From positions 372,001 through 436,000 of the forward strand of contig CAJQUN010000401.1 of assembly GCA_907163345.1 (NCBI GenBank): a stretch of 64,000 nucleotides of DNA, written 5' to 3'. How positions within the stretch are numbered: position 1 is the stretch's first letter; each line of letters starts with the position of its first letter. A program made the position numbers and the translations under genes. The notes under the pieces were generated by a model. It saw nothing but the letters and a program-made list of their open reading frames with translations. It did not search any database and was not told the origin of the DNA. Below, one piece after another: positions 34,670 to 45,943 of the stretch. This DNA comes from Haberlea rhodopensis. Taxonomy: Eukaryota; Streptophyta; Magnoliopsida; Lamiales; Gesneriaceae.

Positions 34670-37338
34670 TGTGAAGACCCGATAAATTGAATCAATCTAA
34701 CAAATTAAGGTATATTGTATAAACCAATATATTTAGTAGATAAAATTGTATTAGACTGGTAATTCCATGCCAAGATAATTTTTTTAAACTAGTAGATAAA
34801 TAATTAGCTAGATTTCAAATAATTGATAGAGAAGTATTTAAGATATAAAACACCTATTAGATATTAAGTATTTTATATGATTAAAACTCTAAATAATAGA
34901 TAGATAATTAAGCACTTTAGTATGGTTAAAACTCTAAAGTTGATTAAGAATTCTTGTAGGGATAAACTTTGGTGAACAATAAAGGTAAGCTACAAGTCCA
35001 AACTCCTATCTCCAAAACACCAAATCAACCGACTAAATATATGAAAAATATCTTAGTTGGAATTTTGATAATTGAAATCTCTTCATTCCAAGCCTTATAA
35101 ATACTATAGCCAACCTTAAAGAATGTCAAAATAATAATAATAATAATATCAGAATTGATTTGTGAGCAAAGTCAGTTTCTTTCTTCGCAAATTTTCTGAA
35201 AAAAAATCAGCTTCATCCTTCGAAAGTTTTCTGAAATTTTGCACACACAGTACACACACAGTAAAACTTTCGAACACCTTTCAATATTAAGGAGGAGGAT
35301 TGCTTGTGTTTTCGCACCCTAAATCATTCAATCACGTCTATAATCGATGTAAGTGGGCTTTGTTATGATTTCGTTTCGTTTTCTGAAAATTATATGTATG
35401 TTTTAAATTTCAATCAATGATGCAAATTATTTTAAAAATCATACAATTATATACATGACCCAATAGGGGGTAACTATATGGCTCAAAGGGAGCAATTATA
35501 TTACAAGGTCCAATGGTGATAATATTATATTATAATGTCTAATGATGACAATATTATATTACAAGGTTGGCGGCAATATTATATTACATGGCTCGATGGG
35601 AGCAATTATATTAATATATGTTTTGATATATATGTATTGGTTTATGATCTGATTATGAATTGTGTTTTGGAAAAATTATGAAAAAAGTATTATTATCACA
35701 TTGATTGGCCCCCACTTGCTGAGTGTTTAACAAAACACTCACCCATTACTCTACATTCCCAGATAATAACGAGGAAGCAGTCGAGGCTGAAGAACAACAC
35801 CAATTTTGGGGTTGGTGATCCGTGGTGTTTCTAGGAGTTAAAGACGTTGATGTTTTTATTTATTTAGTGGGGTGTATTGGTTATAGACTTTTATTGACTT
35901 TTATGGAGTTTAAAAGTCTAGAGGTATTCAATCCAGACTTTTATATACTCCACAAAAGTCTAATGATATTCAAGACAGACTTTCGTAGACTTTTAAAAAG
36001 TCAGGTGGTATTCAAACTTGAATTTTTAAAACTCTATAAAAGTCTGTAGGTATCCAAAATCTCATTGACTTTTAATGACTTCTGTTGAAATCTTTAGGTA
36101 CAAACTTTGATGCCCCATGTACATCCCAAAAAAGTTAAAAATTCTCCACCACTCCTATTAAAGATTTGGAATGACTTTTAATTCCTAATTACCATCATCT
36201 CTCTTTACTCTTTGTTATTTTCATTTCCGACACGGCCACCTCCGCATTGCTTTTCATCTCCTGTTTTCTACATGTACCATTTCTTTAATTCCTAATGTGC
36301 GACTCTTTCTTCAATTATTGTTTTTTTTACATGTTATTTTTTATCCAATATAATACTAATATTTACACAAGTATTTTGATAAAATAGCAAGTTAATGTGC
36401 TCAATTTTATATTAGATGATAGATTTTTAAAATGATTGTATGGGTCTATATCTATAAACAATTATAATAAATATTTTTCTAAAACAAAAGATATTTATAA
36501 CGATATAAATTATCATGTTTAATTTAAAAAAGTATGTTTTAAGAATTTTATAGTAGTCAACTATCATCAAAAAATATTTTAAGTTTATAAAATGTTATTT
36601 AATAGAAAACTTTTGTTTTATTACACAAAATTATAGATTAAAATTATATAGCAACATTAACTGAATCTTCAAGGTCGTCATCTTGAAGATGAAAAAAAGT
36701 TATTCAATATTTGCCATGCAAAAGAATTGGATAGGTATTTTTCATATTTTTTACTGTTAAATAAGTAAAATGTGTTTACATTAATAGTAAAAAAAATTAT
36801 ATGTTGAAGAAGTTGTTTATGTTCAATTGTTAGTTCAAAGAAATCAATTATAAGTTATAAAATCTATAGAGTCTATAAAATTCTTTTGATAATTCCGTGT
36901 AATTCTATAAAAGTTATTAGAAACCTATCAATTTCATAAAAAATCATCATTTAAAAAAGTCATTAAAAGTCGATAAAGTCCATAGAAATCTATTGAAAAA
37001 GTCTACGAGACTCTATACAAATCTTTTTATAACTCCATGGAATTCTATAAAAGTCAATAGAAATCTATCAACTCCATAAAAGTCAATCATTTAAAAAAGT
37101 AATTAAAAGTCAATAAAAGTCTAGATTGAATACACCCCCCTTAGACTTGAGTTGTTTTTAATTGTATTAAGACATTTTAGGAGTTTAGTGATGCAATTTA
37201 AATTCAGTTGTAAAGACGGTTATTTTTATGGATGAATAGACTGGTTTTCAATGATTTGATGTCACAAGGCTTATTGATTTCATGATGCTATTTGGAAATC
37301 AATGCCGGTGTTATCGACCCCGTTCTCGGGGCGTGACA
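34670..37338. mobile_element. Solo LTR of a Ty3/gypsy element, with nested Tourist-like insert
   Basis: Begins TGTGAAGACCCGAT and ends TTCTCGGGGCGTGACA, flanked by AAAAG on both sides (34665-34669; 37339-37343). After the nested 1274-bp element is removed the LTR is about 1.39 kb. No interior or partner LTR remains, so it is a solo LTR left by recombination, inserted in the 3' flank of dirigent copy 2. 35455-35615 holds imperfect 37-bp tandem repeats (GGGAGCAATTATATTA...). Confidence 0.85.
35867..37140. mobile_element. Tourist-like non-autonomous element, copy 2
   Basis: Same family as 19612-20899, 1274 bp, flanked by TTA on both sides (35864-35866; 37141-37143). Inserted in the solo gypsy LTR, so it is the younger event. 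Confidence 0.85.
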
Positions 37339-37802
37339 AAAAGAGAATTTGCAAAACCCATTTTGACGATGAAGATGAATAGAATAATTGCTTTCAATGA
37401 ATGAGAAATAAAGAAAGACCACAAAATAGTGCAAACATTCAATCAAACACATCCATGAAATACTTGTATGCATTCAATTTGGGCATAACTTATAGACCAA
37501 CTAAATATTAAAACACTATATCTTTTCTTTTAAGTAAAAGAAAAGATATACATGCATTGTCTATACATGCATTTTCCAACACATCCCAGCTGGGAAAAAA
37601 CACAAAGAAAACGAACAAAAAGAAACGCGAAATTCTGAATTCTGATACATCCAACTTGTCATTCCAAATCGCCTTAATTATTTAACATGGCATTTATCTA
37701 TTACAACTTACAAGAATCGAAACAAGTTTTACCAAAAGAAAATCCACATGTTCGATGCAACTTTAACACACATGATCCCTCGCAAGCAAATCAATATTGA
37801 AT

Positions 37803-38788
37803 TTAATCTTGATCAGGATAAGCAACGTAAAATGTGTATTCCAAAACACCATAATTTGTGACAGCATCGAAAGAATGAGTATTTGTAATCGCGTAACCCC
37901 GCGCCATCCGAAAAACGCCAGTGCCACCAACTATGGCCAGCTCACGGTCCTTGTTTTGGAGGGGATTTCGTCCACCAATACAAAGACTACTGCCCTTATA
38001 CTCTCCTCCTGTGAAATTGTAAGTAAGGTTCATAATTATGGCCATTTCGTTCAAATCCGAAAACGTTATAAGCCCTTGTGCTCGACCCAACTTCTCTGAA
38101 TCAGGATCAGCTTCGGCTGTTAACAAATCATCTACAACCTGTACTTGGCCAAACTTTACCGTTGAATTCGCTGTCTGAACGGACCGAGCCACCTCCAACA
38201 CTGTCGGATTCGGCCCTCCTGTAACATCTTGGACATAAAGTTGAATTTTGGCCGTCTTTTCCTTCGCTGTGACCAGTTTTTTGAACCGTTCTTCTTCGGT
38301 CTCGGAAGCAGGATTGTCGCCATTGAAACCCAAAATGTCTTTGATCTTTGAATTGAGGCTGCGTAGCTTTTCCATCCCTGGTACCCTCCTGCTAGATTTT
38401 TTCTAATTAATTAGTTCTAATTAAATTTATGACCCCTCTTCTCTTCTCCTACCGCTAAAATCTGGAATCACTTTTTTTAGAGATCCACAAAAATTATAAA
38501 TGAAATAAGATCATATTTACAGAGACGAATGCTTCACAAATTTTAAAAAAAAAAACAATTTTGAGTCTCAAAAATCAAAGTAAATGATTACCATGACAAA
38601 GGAAGCGACGCAATTGTTGCCAGAGAGATGACAGCATCTCGCCGTGGGAGAAAGCACAATGGTCGAGCGCATATGGCGGCGGCGCCGGTAGAGTAAAGCG
38701 AGCGTGATTGCCTAGCTAGGTAACCAATATTAACATCCTTCGTTGGATTCCTTGAAAATAATGTGTTCGCTAAAACAGCCATTTTCAT
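37803..38788 (-). CDS. Dirigent-domain protein, copy 2, with presequence exon
   Basis: Exon 1 38592-38788, intron 38389-38591 (203 bp; donor TCATG|GTAATC, acceptor TAGCAG|GAGGG), exon 2 37803-38388, spliced in frame with the Trp66 codon split as TG|G. Predicted 260 aa. Residues 1-66 are a hydroxylated, basic leader (SRNPTK, RQSRSLYSTG) ending in PRRDAVISLATIASLPLSW: twin arginines then a hydrophobic run, as in thylakoid-lumen or organellar presequences. The dirigent domain follows (VYVQD, GRAQG, GGTGVFRMARGYA). A TATA box is at 38851-38861. Retaining the intron stops translation after Trp66, and an internal ATG at exon 2 (38375) could give a leaderless form. Targeting is inferred, not shown. 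Confidence 0.85.
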
Positions 38789-38861
38789 CGAATTTTAACT
38801 TCAATTTCCTATTTCCAATCCAATGCTAAATAATTCTGTCTGTATGGGATTGATAGTTTAT

Positions 38862-39500
38862 AGCCATCATCATCTCAAGCTTGAATATAACTATTTCGAG
38901 TCAATTTTAAGATTTAAAATTTTATTCATATTCGATTCGAATAAATCCACAACTAGACGAGAGCAAATGTTAGCCATGTGCAACATGATTTTGGTCCCAT
39001 GTGTCGTGTAGCGATATACCAGCTGTCTTTATGTATGGTTGGCGGAAAAAAAATTTAAGATGTTACTTTTATTATTTGAGAGAGATCTTATTATTATTAT
39101 AATTTATAGGATTAAAAAATGTAATTATCGTAAATTTGTAGACCTTGTTAGATTTTTTATTATTATTAGTTTGACCATTTGTGGATTCTTTGACCATTTA
39201 TGTATGGTTGTTGCCCTTTTTTCAATATTCAGGTCCGACAAGGGAATCTTGGAAAGATGATTCCAAAAGAGTCTCATTGATAACCATTTTATTTTATTAA
39301 AATATTACCTTGATAACCATTTTATTTTATTAAATATTACTTATCGTTTAACAAAATTAATTCATTGTAATAAATAGTGTAGCCGTATCACGTGATCGTG
39401 ATGTAAAAAGAAGCCGCCAGTCACTCCTACGTTTGAACCACTACTTTGGGGCCAATTCAGACATGTAACATAAGCATTCAGACATGCTGAATCAGAACAA
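38862..39500 (-). promoter_or_regulatory. Upstream region of dirigent copy 2
   Basis: 39378-39490 is a block conserved upstream of other copies (41185-41280, 55725-55820, 57190-57310): ACGTGATCGTGATGTAAA ... CCAATTCAGACATGTAACAT. In this copy it contains a G-box CACGTG (39389-39394). The rest is AT-rich. Confidence 0.5.
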
Positions 39501-40335
39501 AAATCAAAATTATATTCGTGTTTCACGTGATAAAACCCAATTATCCGAAATGATTTGGGGTCGCTGAATCTACCATGACTCAAGAAGTCAATTTTTTATT
39601 TTTTTTGTATTATGTAAAATTTTTATGGTTTAAAACTTGTTGCTTAATAGGGATATCTTCATATTAATTAAAATCAAGAAACATCAAGGATATAGTATAG
39701 ATATAGCAGCAAACAGAGGTATGAACTTCAAGTATCAATAAAAAATTATACGTATCCTCGATTTTTTATCACAAACAGGGTAAAATGATATCTGAAATGA
39801 CCAGAAACAAATGTTAGAAGGGGCGTCGAAAGTTTTTTTCCGGTGAGTACCGTACGACACGCTCAAGTCAGGTACTAAGAAATGTGGATAAAATATGTAT
39901 AAAGATAACAATGGTAACAACTAATTCATGAATCTCTTTGTCCCATGCTATTTTCTAATAGTGAACTATTTTGATTCCTAAGATTGTGATTTGTGGGTTC
40001 AAGTGAAATCAAATATGTAAATGAAGAAAAAAGAGAATTTGAAGAACCCATTTTGACGATGAAGATGAATATTTTAATTGCTTTCAATGGATGAAATTGA
40101 GAAATAAAGAAAAGAGTACAAAATAGTGCAAACTTTCAATCAAACTCACATCCCAACAGAAAGGAAAACAAAAAAACAAAAGAAACCCGAAATTATGATA
40201 CATCCAACTTGGCATTCGAAATTGCCTTAATTACTTAAACATGGCATTTATCTATTACAACTTACCAAAAGAAAATCCACATGTTCGATGCAACTTTAAC
40301 ACACATGATCCCTCGCAAGCAATTCAATATCGAAT
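39501..40335. other. Intergenic; 3' flank of dirigent copy 3
   Basis: From about 39900 the sequence is the conserved dirigent 3'-flank block (CTAATTCATGAATCTCTTTG, CCCATTTTGACGATGAAGATGA). 39501-39900 shows no gene. Confidence 0.5.
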
Positions 40336-40908
40336 TTAATCTTGATCAGGATAAGCAACATAAAATGTGTAGTTCAAAACACCATAATCTGTGACAGCAT
40401 CGAAAGAGTGAGTACTTGTAATCGCGTAACCCCGCGCCATCCGAAAAACTCCAGTCCCACCAACGATGGCCAGCTCACGGTCCTTGTTATTTAGGGGATT
40501 TCGTCCACCAATACAAAGACTGCTTCCCTTGTACTCACCTCCCGTGAAATGGAAAGTAAGGTTCATAATTATGGCCATTTCGTTCAAATCCGAAAACGCA
40601 ATAAGCCCTTGTGCTCGACCCAACTTCTCCGAATCAGGATCAGCTTCGGCTGTTAACAAATCATCTACAGCCTGCACGACGCCGAACTTTACCGTTGAAT
40701 TCGCTGTCTCAACGGACCGAGCCACCTCCAACACTGTCGGATTCTGCCCTCCTGTAATATCTTGGACATAAACATGAATTTTGGCCGTCTTTTCCTTAGC
40801 TTTGACGAGTTTTTTTAACCTTTCTTCTTCGGTTTCGGAAGCAGGATTGTGGCCATCGGAACCCATAATGTCTTTGATCACTGAATTGATGTTGCCGAGC
40901 TTGTCCAT
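40336..40908 (-). CDS. Dirigent-domain protein, copy 3 (no presequence)
   Basis: 190 codons from the ATG at 40908 (MDKLGNINS). Dirigent motifs as in copy 1: VYVQD, FG...AVDD, GRAQG, FTGGEYKGSSL, GGTGVFRMARGYA. No signal peptide and no exon 1: the leader (TTGGATATTACAGAG) joins the TATA block straight to exon 2 sequence. Conserved upstream block at 41185-41280. Likely functional by ORF integrity and motif retention. Confidence 0.9.
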   Translation of the reverse strand: MDKLGNINSVIKDIMGSDGHNPASETEEERLKKLVKAKEKTAKIHVYVQDITGGQNPTVLEVARSVETANSTVKFGVVQAVDDLLTAEADPDSEKLGRAQGLIAFSDLNEMAIIMNLTFHFTGGEYKGSSLCIGGRNPLNNKDRELAIVGGTGVFRMARGYAITSTHSFDAVTDYGVLNYTFYVAYPDQD

Positions 40909-40947
40909 CTCTGTAATATCCAATACTAAATAATCTGGCTGAGATTG

Positions 40948-40961
40948 ATTATATTTTATAG
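40948..40961 (-). promoter_or_regulatory. TATA box of dirigent copy 3
   Basis: TATAAAATATAATC on the minus strand, 40 bp upstream of the ATG. Confidence 0.7.
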
Positions 40962-42431
40962 CCGATGAAATTGGGTAATTTAACAGAAAATAAACATTAT
41001 TTTAATCACTCGTGTCTGTCATGCGCAACACGATTTTGGTCCCATGTGTCCGCGTAGTGATAAAGCTATCAATCTACATAATGGGTGGTGGGAAAAAAAT
41101 GTAATCATCGTACATTTTAGACCTTATATTATTATTAATTCTGTTAGATTCTTTTAAAATTATTAGTTTGACAATTTATGTGACCGTGACGTAAAAATAA
41201 GTCATCAGTGACTCCTACGTTTCAACCACTCTTTGGGGTGTAAATACCAATTCAGACATGTAACATAAGCATTCAGACGAGGATACAAAATAATAATAAT
41301 TATTATTTTGCTAATTAACGACACTGTGGTCAAATAATGATTAATTGAAACCAAACTAAGACTTGTTATGGTCGTGTGTTTTTTTTATTATCAACTATTA
41401 CGACTACCGTTAACAATAACCTATAAACTACAAACTAATGAGTCATGATTGGCATGTTGGCTTTAATGGATCATAGCCCAACTTGACATTATAAATATAT
41501 CAGTTATTCTCTAGGTTTAATAATGATTCCAATACATACAATTATCATAGAAACGTTCATACCAAACTAGCACTGGTGTTGAGCTTGTAGATCCGGTCAG
41601 TTTGGACTTGAGAATCACCGCTATCAGATTGATTTTGATGTTATCAGTAATCTCTTTCGTGCATTTATTTTTTATATTTGCATGATTATATATGAATCAG
41701 GCGTGATCGTTTGTTCCATGGTCTAGATCTGTTTATTTTTTATTTTTCGTTGCGTTTGGATCTGACGCCGGGGGACGGGAACCCAACAGTGGTATCAGTC
41801 AGGTTGTGCTTTGATTCATGTATTTGATAATTAATATTTATTAGATTGTTTCCCATCAACGCTAATCGTTTATGAATTTCAGAAATTATGGAGTCTGAAA
41901 AATATAGAAAATATATTAAAAAGTGTTTTAATGGAGACCCAATGGTAACTGTTCACGTCCGATCGCTACCATGGTGGGTCGACAGCCGCAGAGCGGCGGC
42001 GTCTACGGCGGAAGATACTCCTCTACGAGTGACACCATTAGCCACACGAGTTGTGGGTAGCGAAGCTGCACAACGTACGCAACTTCATCGTGACTGCGCG
42101 CGACGAGCGAACGCGTTTGGATCTGGTTGCGTTTTGGGTGAACTCGTCTAGGAAGAACAAGCGATGAACGGTTGTACCTTCGACTAGCAACGACGAAGAG
42201 TTCCCGTTGTGTTTTTTAGGGTGGCGGCGCGGATTCAATGAACAGTGGCTAGGGTTTCATGAACAGTTTCAAAAATTTTAAAAATAATAATAATAATTTT
42301 TTTTATGGCCGCTATTTTGAATTTGGCGTTAAATTTGTTTAAAATTCTTTAATTTTGAATCCAAATTGGTTTGGAATACATAAATTATTTTTGGGATTAT
42401 TTTTGAAATAACAAGTCATAAAAAATTTAAT

Positions 42432-44715
42432 GGGAAAATTTCGGGCCTGTACTACTTGGTAAAAGATTTTTCAGCCCAGTCACCCCAAAAAAAATTCTTT
42501 CAACTAGGTCCAATTTTGGTCAAAATGACCAAAATAGTCTTCTGCCTTCCTTGGATCACCTCCTTCAATATCAAAACCCTAGTCTACAACACTCACATCA
42601 GCCACATGTCCCAACCACCAACGCCGTCGTCGGAAGTTGTCGCTCCTCCCATGGCGTCAGAGCTGCGCGCACTGGTCAAACAAAAACAAAACGGTTGTGC
42701 AAGAAGACAAAATCACCGCACTTCTATTTATCATCTATTTACCGATTATGAATTTCAATTTTTTTGTAATGTCTGTACGTTGATTTTTAATGTGAAACGT
42801 AAAATATAATATATTTGAATTGTTCGATCAATTGTTTGATAAAAATTTATATTTATTATGAATTTCAATTTTATTGTAATGATTGTTTGTAGATTTTTAA
42901 TGTAAAACTTAAAATTATAATGTATTTGAGATGTTCGATCAATTGTTTGAATGAAAATTTTGAGAATGTAATGATATTGAAACCATTGGTGCATGTAATT
43001 TACATGCACCGGCAGTTCATGAGTCTATCGGTGCATGTAATTTACATGCACCGATAGACTCAGTGGTGCATTTAATTTACATGCACCCCGCAGTTCATGA
43101 GTCTATCGGTGCATGTAATTCACATGCACCGATGGACTCATTGGTGCATGTAACTTACATGCATCTTTAGACTTATGTTTTGCTTTCTTATTCATTTTGT
43201 TATTTCACATCTCAAGCCTTCTATTTCAGTTTGCTATTAAATAAAAAAAATTAATGAGGAAAAATGTTACATATTCAAAATTATATATAAAAAGGCTATT
43301 TTTTGTTAATTATAGTATAAGTCTATAGGTGCATGTAATTTACATGCACCAAAATAGGCTTAGCGGTGCATGTAATTCACATGCACCGACTTGCTAAAAT
43401 CTATCGATGCATGTAATTTACATGCACCGATAGGCGGAGATGCACTAATATACGATTTTTTTTTATCTAATTACTAAATAACAATGATCAAATAAAAAAA
43501 ATGTGAATTAATTTTTCATTCTATAATTTTTATAATTGATCTTATAACAAATTAAAGATACAATATATTACTTTAGAAATTAAATTTTATTATGGATGAG
43601 TATATACTATATGATAAATGATTGCATAATCTCATAACAAAATTCTATTATTTTTCAAATGATAATATATTACACAAACATGTATTAATTTTAAGTGTTA
43701 TTTGTGATCGTCTTTAACACTTACTATATGATACTTATTATTATGTAATGTGAGAACCAATGCAAATGTTGAGTCTACCGATGCATGTAAGGTGCATGTA
43801 AATTACATGCACCGATAAATGTTGAGTCTACCGATGCATGTAATTTACATGCACCGGTAGACTATCGGTGCATGTAAATTACATGCACCGATAGACTAGC
43901 GGTGCATGTAATTACATGCACCGGTAAACTAGGGCGCATGTAATTTACATGCACCATATGAATACATTTTTACATGCATCGCATGATTAATTTTTCATAT
44001 ACAACATGATTAATTTTTATTCATACACTGAAGATGTACACAATCACACCAGCTACTCACGTGATTGTAATCGAACACCTCCAGAGCACAATGAACGAGT
44101 ACAATTCAAATGCAAACGAACTATCGGAATTAATTCACGACGAAGAATTCAATTCCTCAACATTTGTCCTTTGCCGTCGCCATATTCCAGAAGAAAAACG
44201 ATATTTTTTTTGCAGATTTGATATTAGAATTCACGCAACAAAAACATCACAAGATCGCAGAAAAATTTGGCACAATGCAAGCGATGATGCGTCACGAAGC
44301 AAAAAAAATTAACAATTGAAGGTGAATGCTATGGTGCGATCATACGTCAATTCAGAAACAGCTCGCAACGAAGAAGACGAAACCAATTCAAAGCAATAGA
44401 TCGGAAAAAAACAGAGAAATTGATTGAAGACGGGGATGAGAACGACAACGAGATTCAATTTGTGAAGAACAAAATTCGATATTCGTTCTGAAATTTTAAA
44501 GCAATTCAACCAATCGAACAATCTGCCATTGAGAAAATGGATTAATTAGATTAGGGGTGTTTAAGTCATAAAAATGGATTAATTAGATTAGGGTTTCATA
44601 AAATAGACTTATGTGAAAGATGTTTTTTAAAAGATGTATTTAGTTGAAAGAAGAGTTTTTAGGGTGATTTAGTTGAAAGATGTTTTAAAAAGTGGTACCT
44701 TCTTGTAATTTCCTC
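42432..44715. mobile_element. Non-autonomous Mutator-like element with palindrome array
   Basis: 2284 bp flanked by an exact 9-bp target duplication AAATTTAAT (42423-42431; 44716-44724). Ends are imperfect inverted repeats of about 90 bp: left GGGAAAATTTCGGGCCTGTA..., right (reverse complement) GAGGAAATTACAAGAAGGTA..., both followed by TCACCC, runs of A and TTCTTTCAACTA. No transposase. The interior holds the palindrome array described next. The ORFs at 42456-42809 and 44006-44312 have no recognisable homology. Confidence 0.8.
42987..43957. repeat. Thirteen near-perfect 23-nt palindromes
   Basis: GGTGCATGTAA joined to its complement with a 1-nt centre is repeated about 13 times: near 42988, 43029, 43063, 43108, 43142, 43327, 43363, 43407, 43790, 43835, 43866, 43900 and 43935. 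Spacing varies from 12 to about 360 bp, and linkers repeat CGATAGACTC or CGGTAGACT. Each unit has two inverted CATGCA motifs. Confidence 0.9.
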
Positions 44716-45480
44716 AAATTTAATTGATTAAAAATATGATTTTTAATTTATTATGTGTAAAATAAAGATTTTACAAATTAAATGAAAATTAGATGAAAAT
44801 GTGTCATCGAATTTATTTCGATTAATGTTACGATTTGCAAGGTAAAATAGAGATTTTACAAATTCATTGAAATTTAATTGAATAAAAATTAAATAAAATT
44901 ATTTTATTTTATTTTTTAAATTTATTTTCAATTAATGATGCGATTTTTGGGGAGACAATAGAAGAAATTAATTATTATGATCTAATTATATGTGATGTGA
45001 TTAGTACCATTGCGCATGATGTAAATGGCTAGTTTAATGTTTAATTACATATAATGTGATTGCATGGTGGATGAGCACGGGCCTAACCAATGTGTTTAGG
45101 TGAATGTTTATGTTTTTATTATTTCATTATAATTGTGATTTTGATTATCGGGCCTGCGAACCCGCTCCCTCCATTTTCTGATGTATCCCATTTCGGATTT
45201 GTATTCATATTCTCTTGTTTGCATGATTTAGATGTAAAATCATTAGAATTAGTGAGGGATTGAGACCGAAGATGGACCAAGAATCAACACTTGTATAATG
45301 GAAGCAAAAATCCTTTGATTGCATTGCATACCCGCATCACCGTAGGCAGACATGTGATCCCACGTTTGGCTCACGTAGATCAATTAGGAAAAGGCGGTAA
45401 TCGTCCATATTTATTTTATTATGCATATGATGTATGATAAATGTTTGTTTGTATGTTTTATTAGTACGTATAACATTGCA

Positions 45481-45855
45481 TGAATAAAAAATTAAAACTA
45501 TTCAAACTTTGAATCGATCTCGAGCTCAAATATAACTATTCTGAGCCAAATTCAAACCTTAAAATTCCTTCATATTTGACCCAATTCAATTCGTTTATAC
45601 TTCTAGACGAGAGCAAATGGAATTTAGTGATTTAAACAAAAATAAATAAACATTATTTTAATTACTAATGTTAGCCAACACGATTTTTGTTCCATGTGCC
45701 CGCGTAGTGATAAAGCAATCTGTCTTTATATATGGTGGCAAAAAAAATATATAATTAACGTTAGATTTATTTTAAATTATTAGTTTGACAATTTATAAAT
45801 ATTAGGTTGCTGGAATCTGGGAAAGATAATTCCAAGAGAGTCTCATTGATTGAGC
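45481..45855 (-). pseudogene. Relic upstream flank of a lost dirigent copy, left part
   Basis: Aligns with the region upstream of copies 2 and 3 (CTAGACGAGAGCAAATG, CGCGTAGTGATAAAGC, TATTAGTTTGACAATTTA, AGAGTCTCATTGAT). The upstream continuation is at 55419-55830, past the Mutator-like element. No coding sequence is left. Confidence 0.55.
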
Positions 45856-45943
45856 GGGTTTTTTTAACTAAATATTCGAAAAAATTAAATTATTTAACAA
45901 AATAATCGTTTTTTTTTTCTATTATTAAAGTGACCTAAGTCGC

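Larger units (their letters stand above)
41300..45480 (+). mobile_element. Retrotransposon-derived sequence with nested Mutator-like element
   Basis: 41520-41790 is LTR-like, followed at 41790 by AACAGTGGTATCAGTCAGG, a variant tRNA-Met primer site, then a short gag-like start (ATGGAGTCTGAAAAATATAG, 41888) interrupted after the MESEKYRKYIKKC region. 44725-45480 looks like the far part of the element. No 3' LTR recognised. The 42432-44715 element was inserted later. Confidence 0.4.

Noticed and set aside
37500..37560. A hairpin near 37520-37560 (TTTTCTTTTAAG/CTTTTACTTAAAAG-like) as a miRNA gene
   Set aside because: Short, AT-rich and not supported by a star-strand pattern; probably simple foldback.
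41790..41805. tRNA gene
   Set aside because: The TGGTATCAG-like sequence is a primer-binding site only; no cloverleaf found here or near the other primer sites.
42987..43957. CRISPR-like repeat array
   Set aside because: Repeats are palindromes with irregular spacing inside a plant transposon with a 9-bp duplication; no Cas genes, no spacers of constant length.
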